DNA of 64,000 bases, from NCBI RefSeq assembly GCF_947503705.1, contig NZ_CANNES010000010.1, positions 1 to 64,000 on the forward strand, written 5' to 3'. Both the position numbers and the translations under genes were made by a program. The notes beneath the pieces were generated by a model that was not told the DNA's origin, made no database searches, and saw only the letters and a program-made list of their open reading frames with translations. The stretch is from an uncultured Tateyamaria sp. GTDB taxonomy: Bacteria; Pseudomonadota; Alphaproteobacteria; Rhodobacterales; Rhodobacteraceae. Numbering within the stretch: the first letter of the stretch is position 1; each line of letters opens with the position of its first letter. Shown here piece by piece: positions 34,676 to 44,811 of this stretch.

Positions 34676-37507
34676 TCAGGTATAATCCTCCATCGGCGGG
34701 CAGGTGCAGCTTAGGTTGCGATCGCCCCAGACATTGTCGACCCGGTTGACGGGTGGCCAGTATTTGTCGACGCGGAACGAGCCTTTGGGAAAGCATCCCG
34801 CCTCGCGGCTATAGGGGCGGTCCCAATCACGAACGAGGTCCTCCATAGTGTGCGGTGCGTTCTTGAGTGGGTTATTCTCCGTGTCCATCTCGCCCTTTTC
34901 AATCGCCTCAATCTCGGCCCTTATGCCGAGCATCGCATCACAAAAACGGTCCAATTCAGCCTTGTTCTCGGATTCTGTAGGCTCGATCATCAAGGTTCCA
35001 GCCACAGGCCAAGACATGGTCGGCGCGTGAAAGCCGCAATCGGCGAGCCGCTTGGCAATGTCGTCCACCGTCACATGGGCGCTGTCAGCAAAGGGGCGGG
35101 TGTCGATGATGCATTCATGCGCGACCCGGCCTGTGGGGCCTTTGTAGAGCACATCGAACGCGCCTTCGAGGCGCTTGGCGATGTAGTTGGCGTTCAGGAT
35201 GGCCACGCGCGTCGCCTGCGTCAGCCCCTCGCCACCCATCATCAGGCAGTAGGCCCATGAGATCGGCAAGAGCGACGGCGAGCCGAAGGCCGCGGCACTC
35301 ACTGCGCCGCTCCCCCCGTTCGGATCGCCCGGCAGATGTTCGGTCAGATGCGCCTTGACACCAATGGGCCCCATGCCTGGGCCGCCGCCGCCGTGGGGAA
35401 TGCAAAACGTCTTGTGCAGGTTGAGATGGCTCACGTCGCCACCAAGGTCGCCGGGTCGGCTGAGACCCACCATCGCATTCATATTGGCCCCGTCGATATA
35501 GACTTGGCCGCCCGCGTCATGCGTGATCTTGCACACCTCAATCACCGTTTCCTCAAAAACGCCGTGGGTCGAGGGATATGTGATCATGCAGCCTGCAAGA
35601 TTATCGCGATGCAGGTCCACCTTGGCGCGGAAATCGTCCAGATCAATATCGCCGTTGTCCGCCGATTTCACAGGTACGACCTTCCAGCCGACCATCTGAG
35701 CCGAGGCGGGGTTGGTGCCATGCGCGCTCATCGGAATGAGGCAGATGTTGCGGTGTCCCTGACCTTGAGCGCGGTGCCAGCTTGCGATGGTCAAGAGCCC
35801 CGCATATTCGCCCTGCGCGCCCGAATTAGGCTGCATCGACAGGGCATCATAGCCGGTGATGTCACAGAGTTTGGCCGACAGATCGTTGATCATTTCGATA
35901 TAGCCCGCTGCCTGATCTTTTGGGCAGTAGGGGTGCAGCAACGAGAACTCGCGCCAACTGACCGGCATCATTTCGGCGGCGGAGTTCAGCTTCATTGTGC
36001 AGGACCCCAGCGGGATCATGGCCCGATCCAGCGCAAGATCACGGTCGGCCAGACGGCGCATATAACGCATCATTTCCGTCTCGGCCCGGTTCATGTGAAA
36101 GATGGGGTGGGTCATGAAATCGCTGGTGCGGATCAGCTTTTCCGGCATGTGGTAATGCGGGGTGTAATCCTTGTCCTGCCGCTCGATCCCGAAGGCGCGC
36201 CAGACCTTTTCGATGGTTGCAGGTCGCGTCCGCTCGTCGAGCGTGATGCCAACGGATGTGTCGCCAACGATGCGCAGGTTGATGCCCTCGTCCAGAGCGG
36301 ATTTAATGACCGCCGCCTGAAGCGGACCCACGTCCACGGTGATGGTGTCAAAGAAGGTGGCGGGGCGCACATCGAAACCGGCCTGCTTGAGGCCCTCGGC
36401 CAGCCGCGCGGTCTTGCGGTGAATGCGCTGGGCAATTGCCTTGAGACCTTTGGGCCCGTGAAACACGCCATAAAACCCGGCCATGACGGCCAAGAGCGCC
36501 TGCGCTGTACAAACGTTCGACGTCGCCTTTTCGCGGCGAATATGCTGTTCGCGGGTTTGCAGGGACAGCCGGTAGGCGCGGTTGCCGTGGCTGTCCACGG
36601 ACACACCTACAATGCGGCCCGGCATGTTGCGGGCATAGGCGGCTTTGGTCGCCATATAGGCCGCGTGGGGGCCACCATAGCCAATGGGCACGCCAAACCG
36701 TTGGGTGGTGCCGACTGCAATGTCTGCGCCCATCGCACCCGGTTCCTTGAGCAGGGTCAGCGACAAAGGATCGGCAGAGATGATGCCGATGCCTTTACAG
36801 TCATGCAGCGCAGTAATCTGGGGTGTGAAATCGCGAATGTGGCCAAACGTGCCGGGGTATTGGAAAATCGCGCCAAAGACGGTGTTTGGGTCCAGATCAT
36901 CGGGGTTTCCCACAACGATCTCGATGCCCAAGGGCAGTGCCCGGGTTTGCATCACGGCGATGTTTTGGGGGTGGCAATTCGCGTCCACAAAAAAGCCGGT
37001 GAGTTTTGATTTGCTGATCCGCTGGGCCATTGTCATCGCCTCGGCGCATGCTGTTGCCTCGTCCAGGAGGGATGCATTGGCGATCTCCAGGCCCGTCAGG
37101 TCCGATACCATGGTCTGGAAGTTCAACAGGGCCTCCAGGCGGCCTTGCGAAATTTCGGGCTGGTAGGGCGTATAGGCGGTGTACCAGGCAGGGTTTTCCA
37201 GGATGTTGCGCTGGATCGCGGGGGGCGTGACCGTCCCGTGATAGCCTTGACCAATCAGCGAGGTCAGGACTTTGTTCTTGGACGCCGTGACGCGCATGTG
37301 ACGCAGCAGTTCACGCTCGGATTTTGCCTTGCCGAAATCCAGCGGCGCCTTTTGACGAATGTTGGCAGGGATCGTGTCGTCGATTAGCGCGTCGAGGTCT
37401 TTCGCCCCCACCACCTTTAGCATCTCGTCCATTTCGGCGGGTGACGGGCCGATGTGGCGGCGGTTTGCAAAGTCGTAGGGCAGGTAGTCGGTGGGGTTGA
37501 AAGTCAT
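34676..37507 (-). CDS. gcvP: Glycine dehydrogenase (decarboxylating), P-protein
   Basis: A 943-residue full-length fused P-protein of the glycine cleavage system, starting [20 protein letters not shown] and carrying the PLP lysine in [20 protein letters not shown] near residue 700. It decarboxylates glycine and loads aminomethyl onto the lipoyl arm of GcvH. Third gene of the leftward gcvT-gcvH-gcvP operon controlled by the tandem glycine riboswitch, 12 bp after gcvH. No defects seen. Confidence 0.97.
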   Translation of the reverse strand: MTFNPTDYLPYDFANRRHIGPSPAEMDEMLKVVGAKDLDALIDDTIPANIRQKAPLDFGKAKSERELLRHMRVTASKNKVLTSLIGQGYHGTVTPPAIQRNILENPAWYTAYTPYQPEISQGRLEALLNFQTMVSDLTGLEIANASLLDEATACAEAMTMAQRISKSKLTGFFVDANCHPQNIAVMQTRALPLGIEIVVGNPDDLDPNTVFGAIFQYPGTFGHIRDFTPQITALHDCKGIGIISADPLSLTLLKEPGAMGADIAVGTTQRFGVPIGYGGPHAAYMATKAAYARNMPGRIVGVSVDSHGNRAYRLSLQTREQHIRREKATSNVCTAQALLAVMAGFYGVFHGPKGLKAIAQRIHRKTARLAEGLKQAGFDVRPATFFDTITVDVGPLQAAVIKSALDEGINLRIVGDTSVGITLDERTRPATIEKVWRAFGIERQDKDYTPHYHMPEKLIRTSDFMTHPIFHMNRAETEMMRYMRRLADRDLALDRAMIPLGSCTMKLNSAAEMMPVSWREFSLLHPYCPKDQAAGYIEMINDLSAKLCDITGYDALSMQPNSGAQGEYAGLLTIASWHRAQGQGHRNICLIPMSAHGTNPASAQMVGWKVVPVKSADNGDIDLDDFRAKVDLHRDNLAGCMITYPSTHGVFEETVIEVCKITHDAGGQVYIDGANMNAMVGLSRPGDLGGDVSHLNLHKTFCIPHGGGGPGMGPIGVKAHLTEHLPGDPNGGSGAVSAAAFGSPSLLPISWAYCLMMGGEGLTQATRVAILNANYIAKRLEGAFDVLYKGPTGRVAHECIIDTRPFADSAHVTVDDIAKRLADCGFHAPTMSWPVAGTLMIEPTESENKAELDRFCDAMLGIRAEIEAIEKGEMDTENNPLKNAPHTMEDLVRDWDRPYSREAGCFPKGSFRVDKYWPPVNRVDNVWGDRNLSCTCPPMEDYT

Positions 37508-37519
37508 CTGGTGCGTTCC

Positions 37520-37879
37520 TTAGCCGATCAGCTTTTTATAGGCTTCTTCGTCCATCAGGCTGTCGAGCTGTGACGGATCGGAAGGTTTGATCTTGAAGAA
37601 CCAACCCGCCCCGCCTGCGTCCTCGTTGACGATGCTCGGGTTGTCTTCCAGCGCGGTGTTCACTTCGGTGATTTCGCCGTCGATCGGGGCGAGGATGTCA
37701 GAGGCGGCCTTGACGCTTTCAATGACGACGATCTCGTCATTCTTGGTCACTTCGGTGCCAACCTCTGGCAGTTCCACAAAGACCAGATCGCCCAGTTGCG
37801 TGGTTGCATGTTCGGTGATGCCCACAACGTAAACTTCGCCCTCGGCGCGGAGCCATTCGTGTTCCTCAGTGTATTTCAT
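37520..37879 (-). CDS. gcvH: Glycine cleavage system H protein
   Basis: A 119-residue lipoyl carrier: [24 protein letters not shown] at the N-terminus and the lipoylation site Lys57 in [15 protein letters not shown]. It shuttles the aminomethyl group between P-, T- and L-proteins. Second gene of the operon, 17 bp after gcvT. Length and all key residues are normal. Confidence 0.97.
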   Translation of the reverse strand: MKYTEEHEWLRAEGEVYVVGITEHATTQLGDLVFVELPEVGTEVTKNDEIVVIESVKAASDILAPIDGEITEVNTALEDNPSIVNEDAGGAGWFFKIKPSDPSQLDSLMDEEAYKKLIG

Positions 37880-37896
37880 TGGTCTTCCTCTCTGCT

Positions 37897-39021
37897 TTAT
37901 CGTTTGAAGTTGGCGGGGGTGAACGGCAGTTTTGTGACGGTCAAAGGCTGTCGTTTGCCGCGCAATTCGCCATGGATCACGGTGCCGGGAGCGGCGTGAG
38001 TGGCGGGGACGTAGCCCATAGCGACAGGCACACCGACCGTGGGGCCAAATCCGCCCGATGTGACGGTGCCGATGGGGTCTGTGGCTGCTTCGTCCGCAAA
38101 AAGGGGAACGCCCTCGCGCATCGGCGCGCGCCCAGAGGGCAACAAACCCACGCGTTTACGCAAAGCTTCGTCGGGGATTTCCGCCAGGATGCGTTCTGCG
38201 CCCGGAAAACCACCCGCCCGATCACCACCCGAGCGGCGCATCTTTTGAATGGCCCAACTGAGGCCCGCCTCGGCGGGTGTGGTTGTCTGGTCAATGTCGT
38301 GGCCATAGAGGCAAAGCCCGGCTTCGAGCCGCAGGCTGTCGCGCGCGCCAAGGCCGATAGGCTCAACGTCGGGATGATCCAAAAGGTTTTGGGCAAAGGC
38401 TTCGGCCGCGTGGGCGGGTACTGAAATCTCGTAGCCGTCCTCGCCGGTATAGCCCGAGCGGGACACCCAAGCCTCAACCCCGTTCACCTTGAACGTGGCC
38501 ACATCCATGAAGGCCATCGCCGCAGCCCGCGGGTTGAGGGCCGATAAAACCGCCTCTGCCGCCGGGCCTTGCAGTGCCAAGAGCGCGCGATCAGTTATTT
38601 CCGTTACGGTTACATCCGGTTCTAGTGCAGCTTTCGTATAGGCGATGTCAGCGGCCTTGCATGCGGCATTGACGACCACAAACACATGATCACCGCGATT
38701 TGCCAACATCAGATCATCGTCGATCCCGCCATCCGCGTTGGTAAAGAACCCATAGCGTTGGCGATTTTCACCAAGGCCCAGAATGTCGACGGGGATCAGC
38801 GCCTCTAGGCCCCGGGCAGCCGCTTCATAATCTGTACCTTGCACAACGACCTGACCCATATGGCTGACGTCAAACAGACCCGCCTTGGTGCGGGTGTGCA
38901 GATGTTCCTTCATCACGCCCAAGGGGTATTGCACCGGCATCTCATAACCTGCGAAGGGAACCATCTTTGCTCCCAGTGCCATGTGCAGCCCATGCAGGGG
39001 TGTCCGAAGGTGGGATTTCAT
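37897..39021 (-). CDS. gcvT: Aminomethyltransferase, glycine cleavage T-protein
   Basis: 374 residues with [39 protein letters not shown], the [14 protein letters not shown] folate site ([13 protein letters not shown]) and [10 protein letters not shown], all typical of GcvT. It transfers the methylene group to tetrahydrofolate and releases ammonia. The start at 39021 follows GAGAAAGG; the frame is open upstream across the riboswitch without meaning. First gene of the riboswitch-controlled operon. Confidence 0.96.
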   Translation of the reverse strand: MKSHLRTPLHGLHMALGAKMVPFAGYEMPVQYPLGVMKEHLHTRTKAGLFDVSHMGQVVVQGTDYEAAARGLEALIPVDILGLGENRQRYGFFTNADGGIDDDLMLANRGDHVFVVVNAACKAADIAYTKAALEPDVTVTEITDRALLALQGPAAEAVLSALNPRAAAMAFMDVATFKVNGVEAWVSRSGYTGEDGYEISVPAHAAEAFAQNLLDHPDVEPIGLGARDSLRLEAGLCLYGHDIDQTTTPAEAGLSWAIQKMRRSGGDRAGGFPGAERILAEIPDEALRKRVGLLPSGRAPMREGVPLFADEAATDPIGTVTSGGFGPTVGVPVAMGYVPATHAAPGTVIHGELRGKRQPLTVTKLPFTPANFKR

Positions 39022-39097
39022 ACCGCGTCTGCCTTTCTCAAGCCGACGAGATTTGAAGCAAACCAAGCGGCACTCAGATGGGCGCAGAACATCGCCT

Positions 39098-39262
39098 GCG
39101 CGTGAGTGCCTCCTCTGTCCTGTGCGCCTGAGATCATTATCCCTTCGGCGGATGCCTTCGGCATCTCTCTCCAGAGTATTCTTGTGCGCAGGCGTTGGTC
39201 CTGTGGCCTGAGAGTTTCCGAGGCAGTTGCTCCTTCGGCACCAGCGAACTGGTTCTCCCAAC
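39098..39262 (-). promoter_or_regulatory. Tandem glycine riboswitch (two gcvT-type aptamers)
   Basis: On the minus strand two aptamers follow each other. The first has GGGAGAACC, GCCGAAGGAGCAA and CTCTCAGGC-CACAGGACC; the second has CTGGAGAGA, CCGCCGAAGGGATAA and ATCTCAGGCGCACAGGACAGAGGAGGC. Glycine binding by such tandem motifs normally turns the gcv operon on; gcvT begins about 77 bases downstream. Confidence 0.93.
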
Positions 39263-39359
39263 GTCACGCTATGCAGGTTTCGTATCGGAAACTTGCGCGG
39301 GCTGGCAAGACTGAATTTGAAAACTTGGCCTCGGACTCGGAAACAGACGCATGGCGACG

Positions 39360-40280
39360 TCAGGTGACAATGCACTTTAACGGGCCGTCCTTGGCAAAGT
39401 GGGTGCGGCAAGCATCAGCAAAGACCTGAACAATGCGCCTTGGCGCTGTTTTGTCATAGCCGATGGCGAGAGTGAGAGGTGGCAGCGCTTCTGCGATTGG
39501 GCGCTCGACGACCTGTCCGCCGGTGTAGCTTTGTCTGGTGAGGGGGCGCATGTTCAATATGGCACAGCCGCGTCCCGCCGCTACCAGACTGCGCACCATC
39601 TCGGTCGAATTCGCATAGGCTGCAACGGGGGCGGCACGTGTGCCGGGTTGAAACAGGCCCTCGTAATAGGCAGCCGCCACGGGCCGGTTCAGCACCACCA
39701 GCGGTTCCTGCGCAATCTGAGCCATCGTGACATGGGCCTCATCTGCCAGCCGGTGACCGGCAGGGAGCAAGCAGTAAGGTCGCGCCGCGATCAGTGTGTC
39801 ATAGGCGATCTCGGGTCGGACATCTTCGGCGACAAAGAGAATGGCGTCATACTTGCCGGATATCAGGCCATCCTGCGCTTGATCGTTGTCGCATTCCTCA
39901 AGCACAAGGGTCACATCACTTCCCGCGGGCAGGCACGCATCAAGGATGTGGGGCAAGAAGGCGGGAGCGATGGGGGCGTAATACCCGATCCTCAAGGTGC
40001 CGCCCAATGTCTGTTTGAGGTCAGCACCCTGGGCCAACAAGGCCCGATACTCCTCCAACAAGCGTTCGCATTTGCGCGCTACATCCCGCCCGCTGGCTGT
40101 GGCTTGAATGCCTCTTGCGCGGTGGCGGGTGACGAGGGTCAGGTCAAATTCGGCCTCGACCTGATCAATAGCTGCAGACACAGCAGAAGCCGCAATGTTC
40201 AATTCGCCTGCCGCTTTGGCGATGTTGCCGTGGCGCAGGGCGGTGGTGAAATACGACATCGCTTTGAGAGTGAGGGGCAT
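39360..40280 (-). CDS. LysR family transcriptional regulator
   Basis: A 306-residue LysR-type regulator with the DNA-binding helix region AMSYFTTALRHGNIAKAAGELNIAASAVSAAIDQVEAEFDLTLVTRH and an inducer-binding domain (GTLRIGYYAPIAPAFLPHIL onward). It is divergent from the fatty acid hydroxylase gene; an inverted repeat CTCGGAA ... TTCCGAG (40287-40333) lies between them. It probably regulates that neighbour; the gcv operon has its own riboswitch. Confidence 0.88.
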   Translation of the reverse strand: MPLTLKAMSYFTTALRHGNIAKAAGELNIAASAVSAAIDQVEAEFDLTLVTRHRARGIQATASGRDVARKCERLLEEYRALLAQGADLKQTLGGTLRIGYYAPIAPAFLPHILDACLPAGSDVTLVLEECDNDQAQDGLISGKYDAILFVAEDVRPEIAYDTLIAARPYCLLPAGHRLADEAHVTMAQIAQEPLVVLNRPVAAAYYEGLFQPGTRAAPVAAYANSTEMVRSLVAAGRGCAILNMRPLTRQSYTGGQVVERPIAEALPPLTLAIGYDKTAPRRIVQVFADACRTHFAKDGPLKCIVT

Positions 40281-40286
40281 GATAAC

Positions 40287-40333
40287 CTCGGAATTTTAGA
40301 CTTAGTTAATCCATTAATACTGTTTTTTCCGAG
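40287..40333. promoter_or_regulatory. Widely spaced inverted repeat between divergent LysR and hydroxylase genes
   Basis: CTCGGAA (40287-40293) and TTCCGAG (40327-40333) flank an AT-rich 33-bp stretch between the two divergent starts. The location is right for an operator/promoter, but a 7-bp repeat can occur by chance. Confidence 0.3.
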
Positions 40334-40386
40334 AATATATCCATGGCACAGTTATGGGGCCACTGTTCGCCCCAACGAGGTCACCC

Positions 40387-41370
40387 ATGTCCAATGCCCC
40401 GCTCAAAGGATGGCACCATGTGCCTGATGTCCCGCTTCAGGTGTCGCCGTTCTTTCAATGGCCGCCGCAGCCGTTGCGGATGCTGGCGTGGATCTGGAAT
40501 TCGTGGTTCTTGATCACAGAGCGGCTGATCATCGTCGCCATTGCCTGCATTTCATTCTACTGGTTTCAGCCAACTTTGTCTGAAATGCAAACGCTGGCTT
40601 TTGGCTGGATAGCAGAGATGTTCTTACGCAACGTGGTTCTAATGACCTTCGTGGCGGGTGGGTTGCACCTTTATTTCTATACCTTCACCAAACAGGGCCA
40701 AAAGCTGAAATACGACCCGCGCCCGTTGATGAAGAACGGGCGGCAATTCACACTGGGCGGCCAAATCCGGGACAACATGTTTTGGACCATAGCCAGTGGC
40801 GTGACCGTGTGGACGGCGTATGAGGTGCTGATGTTCTGGGCGATGGCCAATGGCTATGCGCCCGTGCTGACATGGGCCGCCAACCCGATCTGGTTTATCG
40901 CCTTGTTCTTGCTGATCCCGGTGTGGGAGAGCTTTTATTTCTACTGGATACACCGGTTTCTGCACGTTCCCTTCTTTTACAAGCACGTGCACGCCCTGCA
41001 TCACCGCAATATCAACGTCGGTCCCTGGTCAGGCATGGCGATGCACCCGGTGGAGCATTTGATTTTTCTGGGCTCGGTCCTTGTCCACTTTGTGGTTGCG
41101 GCTCATCCGGTGCACATCCTGTTCCATCTGCAATATTACGCGCTGACGGCGGCCACGACGCACACTGGTTTCGAGGGAATGTTGGTGCGGGACAAGAACC
41201 GGTTCAAGCTGGGAACTTTCCACCACCAAATGCATCACCGGTATTTCGAGTGTAATTACGGCTCGCTTGAGCTGCCTTGGGACAAGTGGTTCGGATCGTT
41301 TCACGACGGCACAGCGACTTCGGATGCCAAAATCCGCGAACGACGCAAAAAGTTCACGAACGGCGGATGA
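40387..41370 (+). CDS. Sterol desaturase / fatty acid hydroxylase family membrane protein
   Basis: A 327-residue integral membrane di-iron enzyme with the histidine boxes HRFLH, HALHHRN and HHQMHHRYFECNYG, and at least four hydrophobic segments. Such enzymes hydroxylate or desaturate lipids, sterols or carotenoids using O2. The start at 40387 follows an ACGAGG site; the frame from 40354 lacks one. It is divergent from the LysR gene at 39360. Substrate unknown. Confidence 0.87.
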   Translation: MSNAPLKGWHHVPDVPLQVSPFFQWPPQPLRMLAWIWNSWFLITERLIIVAIACISFYWFQPTLSEMQTLAFGWIAEMFLRNVVLMTFVAGGLHLYFYTFTKQGQKLKYDPRPLMKNGRQFTLGGQIRDNMFWTIASGVTVWTAYEVLMFWAMANGYAPVLTWAANPIWFIALFLLIPVWESFYFYWIHRFLHVPFFYKHVHALHHRNINVGPWSGMAMHPVEHLIFLGSVLVHFVVAAHPVHILFHLQYYALTAATTHTGFEGMLVRDKNRFKLGTFHHQMHHRYFECNYGSLELPWDKWFGSFHDGTATSDAKIRERRKKFTNGG

Positions 41371-41386
41371 TCAGAAACAGTCGCAG

Positions 41387-41824
41387 CTATTGCGACGATA
41401 CCGACGCGGCGATTTTGCTGATCGACGTGACAAAGGGGGCGCGTTCATCCTCGGCCAGGGCGTCCAGCATCATCTGCATGGTTGCCAACTCTTCGGCCTC
41501 GATCCGGGAAAAGGCGTCTGCGCCTGCCTCAGTCAGGGCCAGTGCAATCGCGCGGCGGTTCGTTTCTGGCCGGTCGCGTCGGATCAACCCGCGTTCCACT
41601 AACCGGTCCACGATGCTGCTGGCTGTTGTGGGGACGACGCCCAGGTGTTCGGCCAGATCGGCCAGCTTGCAGCCTGCATTTTCCGCAACAAAACGCATGG
41701 TCTGAATTTCTGGCGGGCCAAAGGCCAGTTCCCGGTGCGCGACCTGCACATTCGCTTCCGCGATCTTGAAGGCCCGCATGATGATCTGGACCGCATGGTG
41801 TAATTTGTGGACGTCGTCGCTCAT
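41387..41824 (-). CDS. MarR family transcriptional regulator
   Basis: 145 residues with the MarR winged helix-turn-helix (TMRFVAENAGCKLADLAEHLGVVPTTASSIVDRLVERGLIRRDRPETNRRAIALALTEAG). The start at 41824 gives normal family length; the open frame to 41965 runs into the divergent promoter region. It is divergent from the molybdenum hydroxylase genes, and a perfect palindrome TACGA-GAA-TCGTA lies between them. I infer that it represses the hydroxylase genes until an aromatic or heterocyclic ligand appears. Confidence 0.87.
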   Translation of the reverse strand: MSDDVHKLHHAVQIIMRAFKIAEANVQVAHRELAFGPPEIQTMRFVAENAGCKLADLAEHLGVVPTTASSIVDRLVERGLIRRDRPETNRRAIALALTEAGADAFSRIEAEELATMQMMLDALAEDERAPFVTSISKIAASVSSQ

Positions 41825-41899
41825 GCTCGGACCATAAGTGCGACCCGCCGTATTCGAAAGGCGGTGCGACCAAAAAATTTCTTCCCGATCTATAGACAT

Positions 41900-41912
41900 T
41901 ACGAGAATCGTA
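41900..41912. promoter_or_regulatory. Palindrome TACGA-N3-TCGTA in the MarR/IorA divergent promoter
   Basis: A perfect 5-3-5 palindrome 41 bp upstream of the ferredoxin-subunit gene, followed by a further ATTCGTA half-site around 41922. Size and place are typical of a MarR-family operator. Confidence 0.45.
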
Positions 41913-41952
41913 TATATTTGCATTCGTATGATCCGATGGCAGAGGAGCTTGC

Positions 41953-42414
41953 ATGTCCATTTCATTCACGTTGAACGGCACCCCGGTTTCGGTGGATGTC
42001 GACCCTGAAATGCCCCTGCTGTGGGTGGTGCGCGAAACCCAAGGGCTGACGGGTACCAAGTTCGGGTGTGGGATCGCGGCCTGCGGCGCCTGCACGATGC
42101 ACGTCGATGGCCAGGCGACGCGCACCTGCGTTCTGCCGGTGGACGCGATCGAAGGCGCGGATGTGCGCACCATCGAGGATATTGGTCCTGAAACCCCCAG
42201 CGCCGTGCAGGCCGCCTGGCTTAGCCATCAGGTGCCGCAATGCGGTTATTGCCAATCGGGCATGATCATGGCGGTCGAGGCGCTGTTGGATGAAATACCC
42301 GACCCTAGCGACGCCGACATAGACGCCGCCATCACTAATATCTGTCGCTGCGGCACCTATGACCGAATCCGTGCAGCCGTCCACACAGCCGCAAGACTGC
42401 GCAGGGAGGCATGA
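41953..42414 (+). CDS. (2Fe-2S)-binding small subunit of a molybdenum hydroxylase (IorA-like)
   Basis: 153 residues carrying both iron-sulfur sites of the xanthine oxidase family small subunit: GTKFGCGIAACGACTMHVDG with a later C (plant-type [2Fe-2S]) and CGYCQSGM ... NICRCGTYDRIRAA (second [2Fe-2S]). It passes electrons from the molybdenum subunit to an external acceptor. Coupled by ATGA to the large subunit gene. The two-subunit form without an FAD protein is that of isoquinoline 1-oxidoreductase and periplasmic aldehyde oxidoreductases. Confidence 0.92.
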   Translation: MSISFTLNGTPVSVDVDPEMPLLWVVRETQGLTGTKFGCGIAACGACTMHVDGQATRTCVLPVDAIEGADVRTIEDIGPETPSAVQAAWLSHQVPQCGYCQSGMIMAVEALLDEIPDPSDADIDAAITNICRCGTYDRIRAAVHTAARLRREA

Positions 42415-44642
42415 AAATGTCAGACACACCCGAACCCCGCTCAAAAGTACGGACCTGGACCCGTCGATCCTTTCTGGCCACCGCAGGTGTCGTTGGTGGC
42501 GGCCTGGCTCTTGGCCTGACCCTGTCGCCCAACCGCCTCAAGATGTCCGATGACAGTGTCGCAACCGGCGATGAGATCCTGCTGAACACCTGGGTCAAGG
42601 TCACCCCAGACAATCGGATTACAGTGTTCTTTCCGCATTCCGAAATGGGGCAAGGGGCGGGCACGGGCCTTGCCCAGATGCTCGCCGAAGAGATGGAGGC
42701 GGATTGGGGCGCGGTGTCGATCGAGCAGGCCCCGGCAACCGATGCCTATATCAACAGCGACCTGGGCCGTGGATACATCCTGGGGCAGGGGGCCAATATC
42801 CCGGCTTTCATGTATCCGATGATCGACTTTGCGTTCTTACAGATTGCTAACGGGTTAGTGGGTCAGTTGACGGGGGGCAGTACAGCCATTCGTCTGACGG
42901 GCCAGCACGGGATGCGCCGGGCAGGCGCTGCGGCCAGGGAGATGCTGTTGCAGGCCGCCGCCGCCGAATGGGACGTGCCGGTGACGAGCCTCGCCGCCCG
43001 CGACAGTGTTGTGACCCACGCAGCTTCGGGACGGACTGCCACATTTGGTGCTTTGGCCGCGCGGGCGGCGACCTTTTCGCCCAACCTCAAGCCGGCGCTC
43101 AAGGACAGTGCAGAGTACCGCATTGTTGGCACCTCGAAACCCCGCCTTGATCTGCCGGAGAAGGTCAATGGTGCCGCCCAATTCGGCATTGATGTCGTTG
43201 TACCCGGCATGGTTTATGCCGCCGTTGCCCTGGCCCCCGTACGCGATGCGCAAGTGGCGTCCGTCGAAGACGCTGCTGCTTTGGGGCGGTCCGGAGTGCG
43301 TCAGGTCATAAACCTGCGAGATGCGGTTGCGGTGATCGCCGACAGCTATTGGACGGCGAGCCGCGCCCTAGAGGAGGTCGGCATCGATTGGAGCGGCGGG
43401 CAGACGGACCTGTCGTCCGCCGCGATCCGCGCGCAGCATATGTCGGACCTCGACACGGGCGACATGGAGGAGATGGATCAGGCGGGCGATGTAAGCGCCG
43501 CATTGGCATCTGGCACGGCGCTAAATGCTGAATACGAGGTTCCCTATCTGGCTCACGCAACAATGGAGCCGATGAATTGCACCGTGTCGCTGCGCGGGGA
43601 CGGGGCGGACATCTGGGTGGGTCACCAGAACCAACTACATGCTCGCAACGCAATTGCAGAGACTTTGCGCATGACGCCTGAGCAGGTGACCATGCATCCG
43701 GTCTATCTGGGTGGTGGGTTTGGTCGCCGTGGGGACATGGATTTCGTTACATTGGCGGCGCGGATTGCACAGGCGGCCGATGCTCCGGTCAAGATGATCT
43801 GGTCGCGCGAAACGGACATGGCCAATGACACGTACCGGCCCGCCATTATCAGCCGCATGCAAGGGGCCGTCGAAAACGGACGTATCACTGCGTTTGCAAG
43901 CCGGTATATCGATGCGCGATCCGGCATGCCCGATAGCGAACGCCCTTTTGCGTTTCAGTATGAGGTGCCCAACCGCGATGTGGCCCGCGTCATCTGCCCC
44001 AGCCCGGTTCCGGTTGGCACCTGGCGGGCGGTGGATTTTACGCAAATGGGCTTTTTCCACGAGAGCTTTGTCGACGAGTTGGCCGAGGCTGCTGGGGCTG
44101 ACCCGCTCCGATTCCGCATGGATCATGCCACCCCGCGTCGCCGTGCCGTACTGGAGCGGTTGCGGCGCGAAAGTGGATGGGACAGGGATTTGCCACCCGG
44201 ACAGGCGATAGGCGTGGCCATGGTCGATAGTTTTGAAACCATCGTTGCCCAAGCCGTCCACGTCACAGTCTCGGAGGATCGCGCCGTCAAGGTGAACCGC
44301 GTGACCTCGGTTGTCGATTGTGGCCGTGTGATCAACCCTTCCGCCGCCGAAGCGCAGGTAACGGGTTCTGTGATCTTTGGTCTGACATCCGCGCTTTATG
44401 GCGAGATCACCCTGGAGGGCGGTGGCGTACAGCAACAAAACTTCCCTGAATACGACATGTTGCGCCTGTCGAACGCACCTGAGCAGGCGGTGCATTTCAT
44501 CGCGAGCGATCATGCCCCCGGTGGCCTTGGCGAACCTGCCGTGCCACCTGTCACACCTGCACTGTGCAATGCGATCTACCGCGCCACCGGGACCCGTATC
44601 CGCAGTTTGCCTGTGGCCAAATCCGGATTTTGGGCTGCGTGA
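42411..44642 (+). CDS. Molybdenum cofactor-binding large subunit (IorB / isoquinoline 1-oxidoreductase-like)
   Basis: 743 residues. A twin-arginine signal is clear (TRRSFLATAGVVGGGLALGL), so the cofactor-loaded enzyme is exported folded. Conserved Mo-hydroxylase blocks follow: HSEMGQGAGTGLAQMLAEEM, YEVPYLAHATMEPMNCTV, GGGFGRRGDMDF and a C-terminal LGEPAVPPVTPALCNAIYRATG with the catalytic Glu. It hydroxylates N-heterocycles or oxidises aldehydes next to the carbonyl or nitrogen, with water as oxygen source. Under likely MarR control. The exact substrate cannot be inferred. Confidence 0.9.
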   Translation: MKMSDTPEPRSKVRTWTRRSFLATAGVVGGGLALGLTLSPNRLKMSDDSVATGDEILLNTWVKVTPDNRITVFFPHSEMGQGAGTGLAQMLAEEMEADWGAVSIEQAPATDAYINSDLGRGYILGQGANIPAFMYPMIDFAFLQIANGLVGQLTGGSTAIRLTGQHGMRRAGAAAREMLLQAAAAEWDVPVTSLAARDSVVTHAASGRTATFGALAARAATFSPNLKPALKDSAEYRIVGTSKPRLDLPEKVNGAAQFGIDVVVPGMVYAAVALAPVRDAQVASVEDAAALGRSGVRQVINLRDAVAVIADSYWTASRALEEVGIDWSGGQTDLSSAAIRAQHMSDLDTGDMEEMDQAGDVSAALASGTALNAEYEVPYLAHATMEPMNCTVSLRGDGADIWVGHQNQLHARNAIAETLRMTPEQVTMHPVYLGGGFGRRGDMDFVTLAARIAQAADAPVKMIWSRETDMANDTYRPAIISRMQGAVENGRITAFASRYIDARSGMPDSERPFAFQYEVPNRDVARVICPSPVPVGTWRAVDFTQMGFFHESFVDELAEAAGADPLRFRMDHATPRRRAVLERLRRESGWDRDLPPGQAIGVAMVDSFETIVAQAVHVTVSEDRAVKVNRVTSVVDCGRVINPSAAEAQVTGSVIFGLTSALYGEITLEGGGVQQQNFPEYDMLRLSNAPEQAVHFIASDHAPGGLGEPAVPPVTPALCNAIYRATGTRIRSLPVAKSGFWAA

Positions 44643-44722
44643 GTCTGGGGTAGCACGTTGCGGGAAATAGGCGAGGGGCGGACCATGTGCTGCGCCCCTT
44701 TTCTAATCCTGAGTACCGTGAG

Positions 44723-44760
44723 CGGTTCGAATTTTGCACCGCGGGGCTGAAAAAATAGCA
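44723..44760 (+). promoter_or_regulatory. Shared LysR-type operator element, site A (nitrile hydratase-like operon)
   Basis: CGGTTCG-N5-TGCACCG (44723-44741) with a T-N11-A core, then 13 bp, then ATAGCA (44755-44760), 52 bp before the first gene. The 40 bp from 44721 match site B (from 55725) at 30 of 40 positions without gaps. The left arm is imperfect compared with site B. Confidence 0.7.
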
Positions 44761-44811
44761 TTTGTGGACACATCCCGCGCCGTACCATCCTGACCTTGGA
44801 CAGGAGGACCC

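Noticed and set aside
35336-37009. Long plus-strand open frame (557 codons) opposite gcvP
   Set aside because: It is the antisense of a perfectly conserved gcvP in high-GC DNA, has no ribosome site and shows no recognisable domain.
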